From LZORAL124-50-18 sp051208045 (GTDB lineage: Bacteria; Pseudomonadota; Gammaproteobacteria; Pseudomonadales; Oleiphilaceae): 64,000 nt of DNA. Every line of letters begins with the position of its first letter. Position 1 is the first letter of the stretch. The DNA lies in NCBI GenBank assembly GCA_051208045.1, contig JBPJFY010000011.1, positions 1 to 64,000 on the forward strand, written 5' to 3'. Under the pieces are notes generated by a model, which saw only the letters and a program-made list of their open reading frames with translations, did not search any database and was not told the DNA's origin. A program made the translations under genes and the position numbers. Shown here one piece after another: positions 26,593 to 34,085 of the stretch.

Positions 26593-26641
26593 AACGCACC
26601 ATTGGCTGGCAAGGACAAGCGCAGTCCGTCGGGGGTGCGTT
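26593..26641 (-). terminator. minus-strand terminator upstream of fabR
   Basis: AACGCACC (26593-26600) pairs with GGTGCGTT (26634-26641), with a short inner hairpin GGAC/GTCC. On the minus strand the stem ends in a run of eight T residues, the classic factor-independent pattern. No leftward gene lies immediately to its right, since fabR is rightward, so it may end read-through from the HIT gene group or an antisense RNA. Confidence 0.55.
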
Positions 26642-26703
26642 ATCCGTCACCTTGAACCCCGATCAGGCAGTTGCCTGCCGACCCTTTATTTCGACTGAAT
26701 TAC

Positions 26704-27336
26704 ATGTCTATACGAGCAGAACAGAAACAAAAAACCCGCAGAGCACTCATGGACGCGGCGTTGAAACAACTGAGCGCTGAGCGCGGATTTGCCAGTTTAA
26801 GTCTGAGAGAAGTTGCCCGGGAGGCAGGCATTGCACCCACTTCCTTCTACCGACATTTTAATGAACTCGAAGAACTGGGTCTCGCACTGGTGGATGAGGC
26901 CGGGGTAACGCTTCGACAGCTCATGCGGCAGGCAAGGAAGCGGATATCCAAAAATGGCAGTGTTGTCAGCACATCCGTGGATACTTTTCTGGAGTATTTA
27001 AACGATAACGCGAATCTCTTCAGGCTGCTGCTGAGAGAAAAAACCGGTGTCTCCAAGCAGTTTCGAACGGCAATTAATGCTGAAATCAATCACTTTGCGG
27101 AAGAACTGTCAGAAGATTTGCGCAGGTTAGGCGAAGAGAAAAATCGCCCGCTGCAAGACCCACGACTCGTTGCCGAAACCATGGTCACCATTGTCTTCAA
27201 CATGGGCGCAGAGGCTCTGGACGCCACCCCCAAAGAGAAGCAGCACCTCCGGAAAAAACTAAGTGAAGCGCTGCGCATGGTACTGATTGGTGCGGAGCTG
27301 GTCTCGCAATCCGGCAGAAGTCACGAAGCCGAGTAA
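26704..27336 (+). CDS. fabR: TetR-family regulator, FabR/DesT type
   Basis: The 210-residue protein has an N-terminal helix-turn-helix (SLREVAREAGIAPTSFYRHF, residues about 31-50) and a helical effector domain with FLEYLNDNANLFRLLLREKTG, both close to FabR, which adjusts unsaturated fatty acid synthesis by sensing acyl-CoA or acyl-ACP. The ATG at 26704 gives the usual FabR start (MSIRAEQKQKTRR); a TTG further up is not needed. A desaturase gene in the window (55498-56703) could be a target, but it is 28 kb away and no operator was identified. Confidence 0.85.
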   Translation: MSIRAEQKQKTRRALMDAALKQLSAERGFASLSLREVAREAGIAPTSFYRHFNELEELGLALVDEAGVTLRQLMRQARKRISKNGSVVSTSVDTFLEYLNDNANLFRLLLREKTGVSKQFRTAINAEINHFAEELSEDLRRLGEEKNRPLQDPRLVAETMVTIVFNMGAEALDATPKEKQHLRKKLSEALRMVLIGAELVSQSGRSHEAE

Positions 27337-27359
27337 TCTCAACCATTCAGACTTCGCTT

Positions 27360-27821
27360 TCAGCCTTGCGCCGAAAACGCCCGCAATCTGCCGATCCAGT
27401 CACTTAAAAGCGGTTCGACCAACGGCACCGCAGGCACCCTCCCCCACACGGGTGCTGGCCAGGCGGGATCGTTCGACGTTCTCACGATATGGTGCACATG
27501 CAGTTGAGGCACCATATTACCCAGTGCGCCGATGTTCAACTTTTCACCCTCGAAAGCATGCATCAAATTTTCACCCAGGTACGCCGACTCTTTCCAAAAT
27601 TGATGCTGATTGGCCTCACTCAGCTCGTAGATTTCACGCACATATTGACTCGTTTCCACATGACAGGGCCCCACCCGCGGCACCAGAATCACCCAGGGGT
27701 AGTTCGCATCGTTCATTAGCAGCACTTCGCACAGCTGCCAGGAATCAATCCAGATCGTATCTTTTTCCAGTGTAGGATGCAGGCAAAAACCACCGTCGTT
27801 GTTCCCTGAAAACACGGTCAT
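27360..27821 (-). CDS. HIT-family nucleotide-binding protein
   Basis: The 153-residue protein has the HIT motif at QLHVHHIVR: H108, H110 and H111, then Ile where the third triad His usually stands, a pattern also seen in related proteobacterial HIT proteins. HIT enzymes are nucleotide hydrolases or transferases with the middle His as nucleophile; the substrate here is unknown. The ATG at 27821 follows the excellent ribosome site AAAGGAGG, so the 33 open codons above it are not used. It is the last gene of the leftward group after galE. Confidence 0.85.
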   Translation of the reverse strand: MTVFSGNNDGGFCLHPTLEKDTIWIDSWQLCEVLLMNDANYPWVILVPRVGPCHVETSQYVREIYELSEANQHQFWKESAYLGENLMHAFEGEKLNIGALGNMVPQLHVHHIVRTSNDPAWPAPVWGRVPAVPLVEPLLSDWIGRLRAFSAQG

Positions 27822-27843
27822 ATCGCACCTCCTTTGCGGTCTT

Positions 27844-28839
27844 TCACGCATTATTTCTCTGTCGTTGTTGCCACTCTTTTTCCCAATCAAGCGCGGATTG
27901 CACGATGACCTCCAGGTCATCGTGATCAGGGCACCAGCCGAGCACCTCCCTGATTCGGGTATTGTCCGCCGTCAACGCATCAGGATCCCCGGCCCGTCTG
28001 CCCACTTCCTCGACAGGAAAGTCGACACCGGATCGCCGCTTCACCACATCAACGACCTCCTTCACCGTAAACCCTCGTCCATAACCACAATTCAATATCT
28101 GTGAATCGCCACCCTGCGCCATGTAGTCGAGCGCCATCACATGCGCCTTGGCAAGATCGTCCACATGAATGTAGTCGCGAATACAGGTGCCGTCTCGCGT
28201 TTCGTAATCGGTCCCGAAGATTTTCATGCCCGGGCGCGCGCCGTTCACGCACTCACAGGCCACTTTGATCAGGTGGGTCGCTTCCGGGGTGGCTTGGCCA
28301 ATGCGGCTGGACACGTCCGCCCCGGCAACATTGAAATACCGCAAGATGACATACTTCAAGTGCGCCTGGGCGAACGCCAAATCCGTAATCATGCGCTCGC
28401 TCATCATTTTCGACGCGCCATAGGGGTTGATCGGATTCAGCGGACAACTTTCTTTCAGGTGCTTCTCCTCTGGCATGCCATAGACTGCGGCCGTCGACGA
28501 AAACACCAGATAAGGAATGGACTTGCGTTCAATCTGTGCCAGCAGATTCAATGTGTTTCGCGTGTTGTTTGCATAATACTTGAGCGGATTCGACACAGAC
28601 TCCGGGACCACAATGTTTGCCGCAAAGTGTAATACCGCCTCGAAGTCATGCGCATTAAACAGTTCCGTGAGTGCGGATTGGTCAGCGAGATCACCCACGA
28701 CCAGTTCACCGTGCGTCACCGCCCAGCGATAGCCGGTGGAGAGGTTGTCGTATACCACAATTTCGTGCCCCGCCTCTCCCAGCTGCTTCACTACATGACT
28801 TCCTATGTAACCCGCCCCTCCAGTCACCAAAACCTTCAT
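27844..28839 (-). CDS. galE: UDP-glucose 4-epimerase
   Basis: GalE interconverts UDP-glucose and UDP-galactose. The 331-residue product has GGAGYIG (residues 7-13) and Y140-x3-K144 in NPYGASK, with the early YDNLSTGYRWAV typical of GalE. AGGAGCGACC precedes its ATG. It is 30 bp downstream of tadA, and the product may feed exopolysaccharide or lipopolysaccharide synthesis. Confidence 0.93.
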   Translation of the reverse strand: MKVLVTGGAGYIGSHVVKQLGEAGHEIVVYDNLSTGYRWAVTHGELVVGDLADQSALTELFNAHDFEAVLHFAANIVVPESVSNPLKYYANNTRNTLNLLAQIERKSIPYLVFSSTAAVYGMPEEKHLKESCPLNPINPYGASKMMSERMITDLAFAQAHLKYVILRYFNVAGADVSSRIGQATPEATHLIKVACECVNGARPGMKIFGTDYETRDGTCIRDYIHVDDLAKAHVMALDYMAQGGDSQILNCGYGRGFTVKEVVDVVKRRSGVDFPVEEVGRRAGDPDALTADNTRIREVLGWCPDHDDLEVIVQSALDWEKEWQQRQRNNA

Positions 28840-28869
28840 GGTCGCTCCTGCCCTTCATTAGTTAAGTTG

Positions 28870-29376
28870 TTAGTGTTGATTCATTCGGTCGTGCTTCTTC
28901 TGCCGACGCCGCTCGGCAAAGAAACTGGACATCATGACGGAACACTCCGCATCCAGCACGCCGCCTACGTAATCTACGCGATGATTCATCGCTGTATGAT
29001 CCAGTACGTGCAGCGCACTGACGACCGCCCCGGCTTTAGGCTCCGGGGCACCATACACCAGTCTGGCCACCCGTGCATGAACGAGCGCGCCTACACACAT
29101 GGTGCAGGGCTCTATCGTGACATACAAGGTAGAACCGGGTAACCGATAATTGCCAGCGTTCATCCCGGCCTGCCGGAGTGCCACCACTTCAGCATGTGCG
29201 GTGGCGTCCTGTGTAGAGATTGGCTGATTAAAGCCTTCGCCCAGCACATGGCCATCCCTGACGAGCACTGCGCCGACAGGCACTTCACCCAAATCCCCCG
29301 CCTGCTTGGCGAGATCGAGTGCATAGTGCATCCAACGCTCATCGTCAGAGCGCTGAGCACAAACATCCTCACCCAT
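28870..29376 (-). CDS. tadA: tRNA adenosine(34) deaminase
   Basis: TadA turns A34 of tRNA-Arg(ACG) into inosine. The 168-residue product has zinc ligand H61 and proton donor E63 in HAEVVALRQAG, and C91/C94 in PCTMCVGA. AAGGAGAGCC precedes the ATG. It lies 18 bp after guaA on the same strand, with tadA beside guaA being a common gammaproteobacterial order. Confidence 0.96.
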   Translation of the reverse strand: MGEDVCAQRSDDERWMHYALDLAKQAGDLGEVPVGAVLVRDGHVLGEGFNQPISTQDATAHAEVVALRQAGMNAGNYRLPGSTLYVTIEPCTMCVGALVHARVARLVYGAPEPKAGAVVSALHVLDHTAMNHRVDYVGGVLDAECSVMMSSFFAERRRQKKHDRMNQH

Positions 29377-29394
29377 GGCTCTCCTTACCTCAGA

Positions 29395-30975
29395 CTACTC
29401 CCACTCAATGGTGGCAGGCGGCTTGGAGGACACATCATAGGTAACGCGCGACACACCGGATATTTCGTTAATGATGCGGTTGGAGACTTTTTCCAGCAAC
29501 TCATACGGCAGATGAGCCCATCGCGCCGTCATAAAGTCTACGGTTTCTACCGCTCTCAATGCGATAACATACTCATACCGGCGCGCGTCGCCGACGACGC
29601 CGACGGATTTCACCGGTAAAAACACCGCAAACGCCTGACTGGTTTTATGATACCAATCGGCCAGATGGAGCTCCTCAATGAAAATGGCATCCGCCTGCCG
29701 GAGAATGTCCGCGTAGCGCTTGTTTACCTCGCCAAGTATGCGGACACCCAGACCCGGCCCCGGGAAGGGGTGACGGTAAACCATATCGTAGGGCAACCCC
29801 AACTCAAGACCGATTTTTCGCACTTCATCCTTGAACAGCTCGCGCAGAGGCTCAACGAGCTTCATTTTCATATCTTCCGGCAACCCGCCCACATTGTGGT
29901 GAGATTTGATGACATGCGCTTTGCCTGTTTTGGCGGCAGCAGATTCAATGACGTCTGGGTAAATCGTGCCCTGTGCCAGCCAGTTCACACCGGTAATTTT
30001 TGCTGCTTCGTCATCAAACACATCGATAAACGTATTGCCAATAATCTTACGCTTTGCTTCCGGATCACTGACGCCTTCCAATTTGGAGAGGAACTGGGTC
30101 TCCGCATCCGCGCGAACGACCTTCACGCCCATGTTCTTGGCGAACATATCCATCACCTGATCGCCCTCGTTGAGTCGCAACAAACCGTTATCCACGAAGA
30201 CACAGGTGAGCTGGTCGCCAATGGCCCGGTGCAGTAACGCTGCCGTCACCGAGGAGTCCACGCCGCCTGATAATCCGAGCAGCACCTTGTCTGATCCTAC
30301 CTGGGCTCGAATGGTTTGTATCGCATCTTCGACAATCTGCGCCGGGGTCCAGAGGGCTTCACACTGGCAGATCCCCAGGACGAAATGCTCCAGTAAGCGT
30401 TTGCCTTGTTTGGTATGGGTAACTTCCGGATGGAACTGCACGCCAAACAGGGGCAGCGACTCGTGTTGCATCGCGGCTATCGGTGCACTGGCCGTGGACG
30501 CAATGACGTTAAATGTTTCCGGCACCTGCACGACTTTGTCACCATGACTCATCCAGACATCCAGCAGCGGCCTGCCCTGTTCAGAAAGGTGGTCGGCGAT
30601 GTCTGCAAACAAAGGGCTGTTCGCAGTGACTTCCACCTGTGCATAACCAAACTCCCGCTTTTCGGACGAGGCCACTTTTCCACCCATCTGTTCCGCCATG
30701 GTCTGCATGCCGTAGCAGATGCCCAGGATAGGCAATCCGGCCTGAAAAACAAACTCGGGGGCGCGCGGCGAGTCGAGCTCGGTCACCGACTCCGGCCCAC
30801 CGGCAAGAATGAGGCCCTTGGGCGCAAATTCCGCAAGATCGGCCTCGGAAATGTCGAATGCACGTATTTCACAATACACACCAATTTCCCGTATTCGACG
30901 CGCGATCAATTGCGTGTATTGCGAACCGAAGTCCAGAATCAGAATCTTGTGGTCATGGATATTATGCGTGGTCAA
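29395..30975 (-). CDS. guaA: GMP synthase (glutamine-hydrolysing)
   Basis: GuaA amidates XMP to GMP. The 526-residue product has the class I glutaminase site with Cys in GICYGMQTMA and His/Glu in FHPEVTHT, the ATP pyrophosphatase loop SGGVDSS, and the C-terminal dimer domain ending TIEWE. I chose the TTG at 30975 (CAGGAG nine bases before), giving an N-terminus like that of E. coli GuaA (MTTHNIHDHKILILDFGSQ). An ATG at 31008 lies in the loop of a hairpin and would add 11 unusual residues. Confidence 0.95.
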   Translation of the reverse strand: MTTHNIHDHKILILDFGSQYTQLIARRIREIGVYCEIRAFDISEADLAEFAPKGLILAGGPESVTELDSPRAPEFVFQAGLPILGICYGMQTMAEQMGGKVASSEKREFGYAQVEVTANSPLFADIADHLSEQGRPLLDVWMSHGDKVVQVPETFNVIASTASAPIAAMQHESLPLFGVQFHPEVTHTKQGKRLLEHFVLGICQCEALWTPAQIVEDAIQTIRAQVGSDKVLLGLSGGVDSSVTAALLHRAIGDQLTCVFVDNGLLRLNEGDQVMDMFAKNMGVKVVRADAETQFLSKLEGVSDPEAKRKIIGNTFIDVFDDEAAKITGVNWLAQGTIYPDVIESAAAKTGKAHVIKSHHNVGGLPEDMKMKLVEPLRELFKDEVRKIGLELGLPYDMVYRHPFPGPGLGVRILGEVNKRYADILRQADAIFIEELHLADWYHKTSQAFAVFLPVKSVGVVGDARRYEYVIALRAVETVDFMTARWAHLPYELLEKVSNRIINEISGVSRVTYDVSSKPPATIEWE

Positions 30976-30999
30976 CGTTGCTGGCTCCTGAAAGGTGAA

Positions 31000-31018
31000 A
31001 CGGGGCATGCAGCCCCGT
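31000..31018 (-). terminator. hairpin between guaB and guaA
   Basis: ACGGGGC and GCCCCGT form a perfect seven-base stem around the loop TGCAT. It sits in the guaB-guaA gap and would mask the upstream ATG at 31008. The T-run is poor, so partial attenuation or mRNA stability is as likely as termination. Confidence 0.45.
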
Positions 31019-31049
31019 CAATGGTAGTACTCTAAAAACAAGCTCGACG

Positions 31050-32519
31050 TTAGCTCATTCGATAGTTCGGTGCTTCTTTCGTGATGGTCACATCATGCAC
31101 ATGACTTTCCTTGATGCCGGCTGAAGTGATTCGGACAAATTGCGGAATTGTGCGCATTTCCTGAATGTCCTTACAGCCGGTATAGCCCATACTGGCGCGC
31201 AGGCCACCCATGAGCTGATGCACGACCGCGGTCATCGGCCCCTTACAGGCTACCCGCCCCTCAATACCTTCCGGTACCAGTTTTTCTACCCCGGAGGCGA
31301 CGTCCTGAAAGTAGCGATCGCTGGATCCTTGAGAGCCTGACATCGCACCCAGTGACCCCATGCCGCGATAGGACTTATAGGTTCGCCCCTGGTACAACTC
31401 CACTTCGCCCGGCGCTTCATCCGTGCCAGCCAGAAGGCCACCCACCATCACCGCAGAGGCTCCTGCGGCAACCGCTTTGGCGATATCGCCGGAAAACCGG
31501 ATGCCACCATCCGCAATAAGCGGGATATCGTATTTCTCCAACGCTGCGGCAACATTCGCCACGGCGGAAATCTGAGGAACACCAATACCCGCAACGATAC
31601 GCGTGGTACAAATTGAGCCAGGCCCGATACCGACTTTAACTGCGTCTGCCCCTGCCTCAGCAAGCGCGACAGCAGCATCAGCCGTGGCGATATTACCGCC
31701 TACAACTTGTACTTCAGGGTAGCTTTCTTTCACCCAGCGTACGCGATCAATCACCCCTTTGGAATGCCCGTGCGCTGTATCCACCACTATCACATCCACT
31801 CCCGCAGCCACCAGCGCAGCCACGCGCGCCGGCGTGTCCTCACCCGTACCGACTGCGGCGCCGACACGCAACCGACCCTGGCTGTCTTTGCAGGCGTTGG
31901 GGAAGTCCTGAGATTTCTGAATGTCCTTCACCGTGATCAGGCCTTTCAGCTCAAAATCTTCGTTAACCACCAGCACCTTTTCAATGCGATTTTTATGCAA
32001 CAGGTTTTTTACTGTGTCGAGATCCGTGCCCTCCAGCACTGTGACCAGTCGATCCTTCTTCGTCATGATCTCTTCGACACGGGTATCCAGGCGGCTTTCA
32101 AAACGAATGTCCCGCCCCGTGACAATTCCGACCAGATCCTTACCATCCACGACAGGCAATCCGGAAATTTTGTTCGCAAGGGTAATATCAATCAACTCGC
32201 GCACCGTGGTTTCCGGTGACACGGTAATGGGATCTTTCACCACGCCGGACTCGTACTTCTTGACACTCCGGACGTGGGCCGCCTGTGCTTCAATCGTCAT
32301 GTTCTTGTGAATAATACCCACACCGCCTTCCTGGGCCATAGCGATCGCCAGCCCTGATTCAGTAACGGTATCCATGGCTGCGGACACGAGGGGGACCTGA
32401 AGCTCAATGTCCCGCGTCAATCTGGATTTCAGGCTGACGTTTTTGGGCAGGACTTCTGAGTATCCCGGGAGGAGTAAAACATCGTCAAATGTGAGCGCTT
32501 CCTGAGCAATTCGGAGCAT
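31050..32519 (-). CDS. guaB: IMP dehydrogenase
   Basis: GuaB oxidises IMP to XMP with NAD. The 489-residue product has the TIM barrel with catalytic Cys in GPGSICTTR, the flap loop (YRGMGSLGAMSGSQGS), and two CBS motifs (about 95-205) that modulate activity. The ATG at 32519 after AGGCGAGG is preferred over an ATG seven codons upstream. It diverges from xseA and leads the guaB-guaA-tadA-galE-HIT group. Confidence 0.97.
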   Translation of the reverse strand: MLRIAQEALTFDDVLLLPGYSEVLPKNVSLKSRLTRDIELQVPLVSAAMDTVTESGLAIAMAQEGGVGIIHKNMTIEAQAAHVRSVKKYESGVVKDPITVSPETTVRELIDITLANKISGLPVVDGKDLVGIVTGRDIRFESRLDTRVEEIMTKKDRLVTVLEGTDLDTVKNLLHKNRIEKVLVVNEDFELKGLITVKDIQKSQDFPNACKDSQGRLRVGAAVGTGEDTPARVAALVAAGVDVIVVDTAHGHSKGVIDRVRWVKESYPEVQVVGGNIATADAAVALAEAGADAVKVGIGPGSICTTRIVAGIGVPQISAVANVAAALEKYDIPLIADGGIRFSGDIAKAVAAGASAVMVGGLLAGTDEAPGEVELYQGRTYKSYRGMGSLGAMSGSQGSSDRYFQDVASGVEKLVPEGIEGRVACKGPMTAVVHQLMGGLRASMGYTGCKDIQEMRTIPQFVRITSAGIKESHVHDVTITKEAPNYRMS

Positions 32520-32571
32520 ATGCCTCGCCTTTTGTTTCAATAGGTGTGACTGGAGGATGGTAAATCGGACT

Positions 32572-32600
32572 ATTATAGTTTTCTCCGGCTATTCCGTAAA
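32572..32600 (-). promoter_or_regulatory. guaB promoter
   Basis: On the minus strand TTTACG (32600-32595) and, 17 bases later, TATAAT (32577-32572) form a sigma-70 type promoter with a perfect -10. Transcription would start near 32565, about 45 bases before the guaB start. Confidence 0.65.
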
Positions 32601-32603
32601 CTC

Positions 32604-32632
32604 TGCACAGCCGCTCAGTTATCCGCTATAAT
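32604..32632 (+). promoter_or_regulatory. xseA promoter
   Basis: TGCACA (32604-32609), 17 bases, then a perfect TATAAT (32627-32632). Transcription would start near 32639, so the TTG at 32642 would be almost leaderless and the ATG at 32678 fits better. The two divergent promoters lie back to back, with their -35 boxes only a few bases apart. Confidence 0.65.
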
Positions 32633-32677
32633 ACGCTCGTTTTGCCCACACTTTCACTCGAATTGCCTGCGACCGCC

Positions 32678-34048
32678 ATGACGCCTCCGGCCACTCAATT
32701 TCAAGAACGCTCCCCCCTCTCCGTCTCGGAGCTCAACCTCCAGGTAAAACATTTGCTGGAACTGAGTTTTGCATCTGTGTGGGTGGAAGGCGAAATTTCA
32801 AATTTTGCCGCGCCGAGTTCCGGCCACTGGTACTTTACACTCAAAGACGAAAACGCCCAGATAAAATGCGCCATGTTCCGTGGCAGAAACCTCCACGTTC
32901 GTCCGCGGCCGGGAAATGGCGACCGGATTATGGTCAGCGGCAAAGTCAGCCTGTACCCGGGCCGAGGCGACTACCAACTCATCGTGGACACTATTGAGGC
33001 GGCTGGCACCGGGAATCTGCATCGTGCGTTCGAGCAATTGAAAGCAAAGCTTCAGGCCGAAGGTCTCTTCGATACGGGCCGCAAGCGTGCACTCCCCGCG
33101 TTTCCAAAACACGTTGGCATCATTACCTCTCCCACGGGTGCGGCAATCCATGACATCATCACGGTTTTCAGAAAGCGGTGTCCGATGATTCGACTCAGTG
33201 TCTTCCCTTCACTGGTTCAAGGTGCCGAGGCAGCCGCCAGTCTGTGCAGTCGCCTACAGGAGGCAAATCGTGACGAGCGACTGGACGCGCTCATTGTTGG
33301 GCGTGGCGGAGGCTCACTGGAAGATCTATGGCCGTTTAACGAGGAGTCCGTGGCGCGCGCCATTGCTGCCAGCCGCCTGCCGGTCATCAGTGCCGTGGGT
33401 CATGAGTCGGATTTTACCATCGCCGATTTCGTGGCAGACTACCGGGCACCGACCCCCTCGGCGGCCGCTGAGCGGCTGAGCCCGGACGCCCTCGAACTGG
33501 CGCAGAGAATTGATGTACTCGAAGCCCGCCTGCTGCGGAGCCAACAGGCAAAGCTCCAACAGCTGTCGGCGAAAACCGAGCAACTCAGGGTACGCCTTAA
33601 ATCCCCACAGCAACATCTCGCGGAAAGAACGCGTTACCTGGACGCGTTGCGGGGTCGACTGATGATCACAATCAACAAACACCTGAACCATCACCAACTA
33701 AAACTCGCCCGCGCCGATGACTCCCTTCAACGCACGGCACCACGTCAACTCATTGAAAAACACAGGCAGCGAATCACGATGCTTGATCATCAGCTTGACA
33801 AGCTGATCACGCAAAAAGTGCATCACTGCGAAGACCGTTTTTCCCGACTGGCGTCAAAACTGGATGCCATCAGCCCCCTCGCAACGCTGAGCCGGGGATA
33901 TGCGGCGATCACCGATGACGATGGGGCAATCATCCAGTCCGTTCATCACGTAAAGCCAGCCTCCCGCATGGCGATTTATCTCAAGGATGGCGCGGTAGAC
34001 GCCACCGTCACCGACGTGTACCCGGGAAAAACGATCCTCCAAAAGTAG
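32678..34048 (+). CDS. xseA: exodeoxyribonuclease VII large subunit
   Basis: XseA carries the catalytic part of exonuclease VII, which degrades single-stranded DNA. The 456-residue product has an N-terminal OB fold (FASVWVEGEISNFA near residue 30), the catalytic core with GRGGGSLEDLWPFNEE and HESDFTIADFVADYRAPTPS, and a long coiled coil (about 260-380). It lies opposite guaB as in many gammaproteobacteria. The small subunit gene is not in the window. Confidence 0.95.
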   Translation: MTPPATQFQERSPLSVSELNLQVKHLLELSFASVWVEGEISNFAAPSSGHWYFTLKDENAQIKCAMFRGRNLHVRPRPGNGDRIMVSGKVSLYPGRGDYQLIVDTIEAAGTGNLHRAFEQLKAKLQAEGLFDTGRKRALPAFPKHVGIITSPTGAAIHDIITVFRKRCPMIRLSVFPSLVQGAEAAASLCSRLQEANRDERLDALIVGRGGGSLEDLWPFNEESVARAIAASRLPVISAVGHESDFTIADFVADYRAPTPSAAAERLSPDALELAQRIDVLEARLLRSQQAKLQQLSAKTEQLRVRLKSPQQHLAERTRYLDALRGRLMITINKHLNHHQLKLARADDSLQRTAPRQLIEKHRQRITMLDHQLDKLITQKVHHCEDRFSRLASKLDAISPLATLSRGYAAITDDDGAIIQSVHHVKPASRMAIYLKDGAVDATVTDVYPGKTILQK

Positions 34049-34085
34049 TCTATACTCCTAGGTACGTCGCACCGAGGATAGCTGT

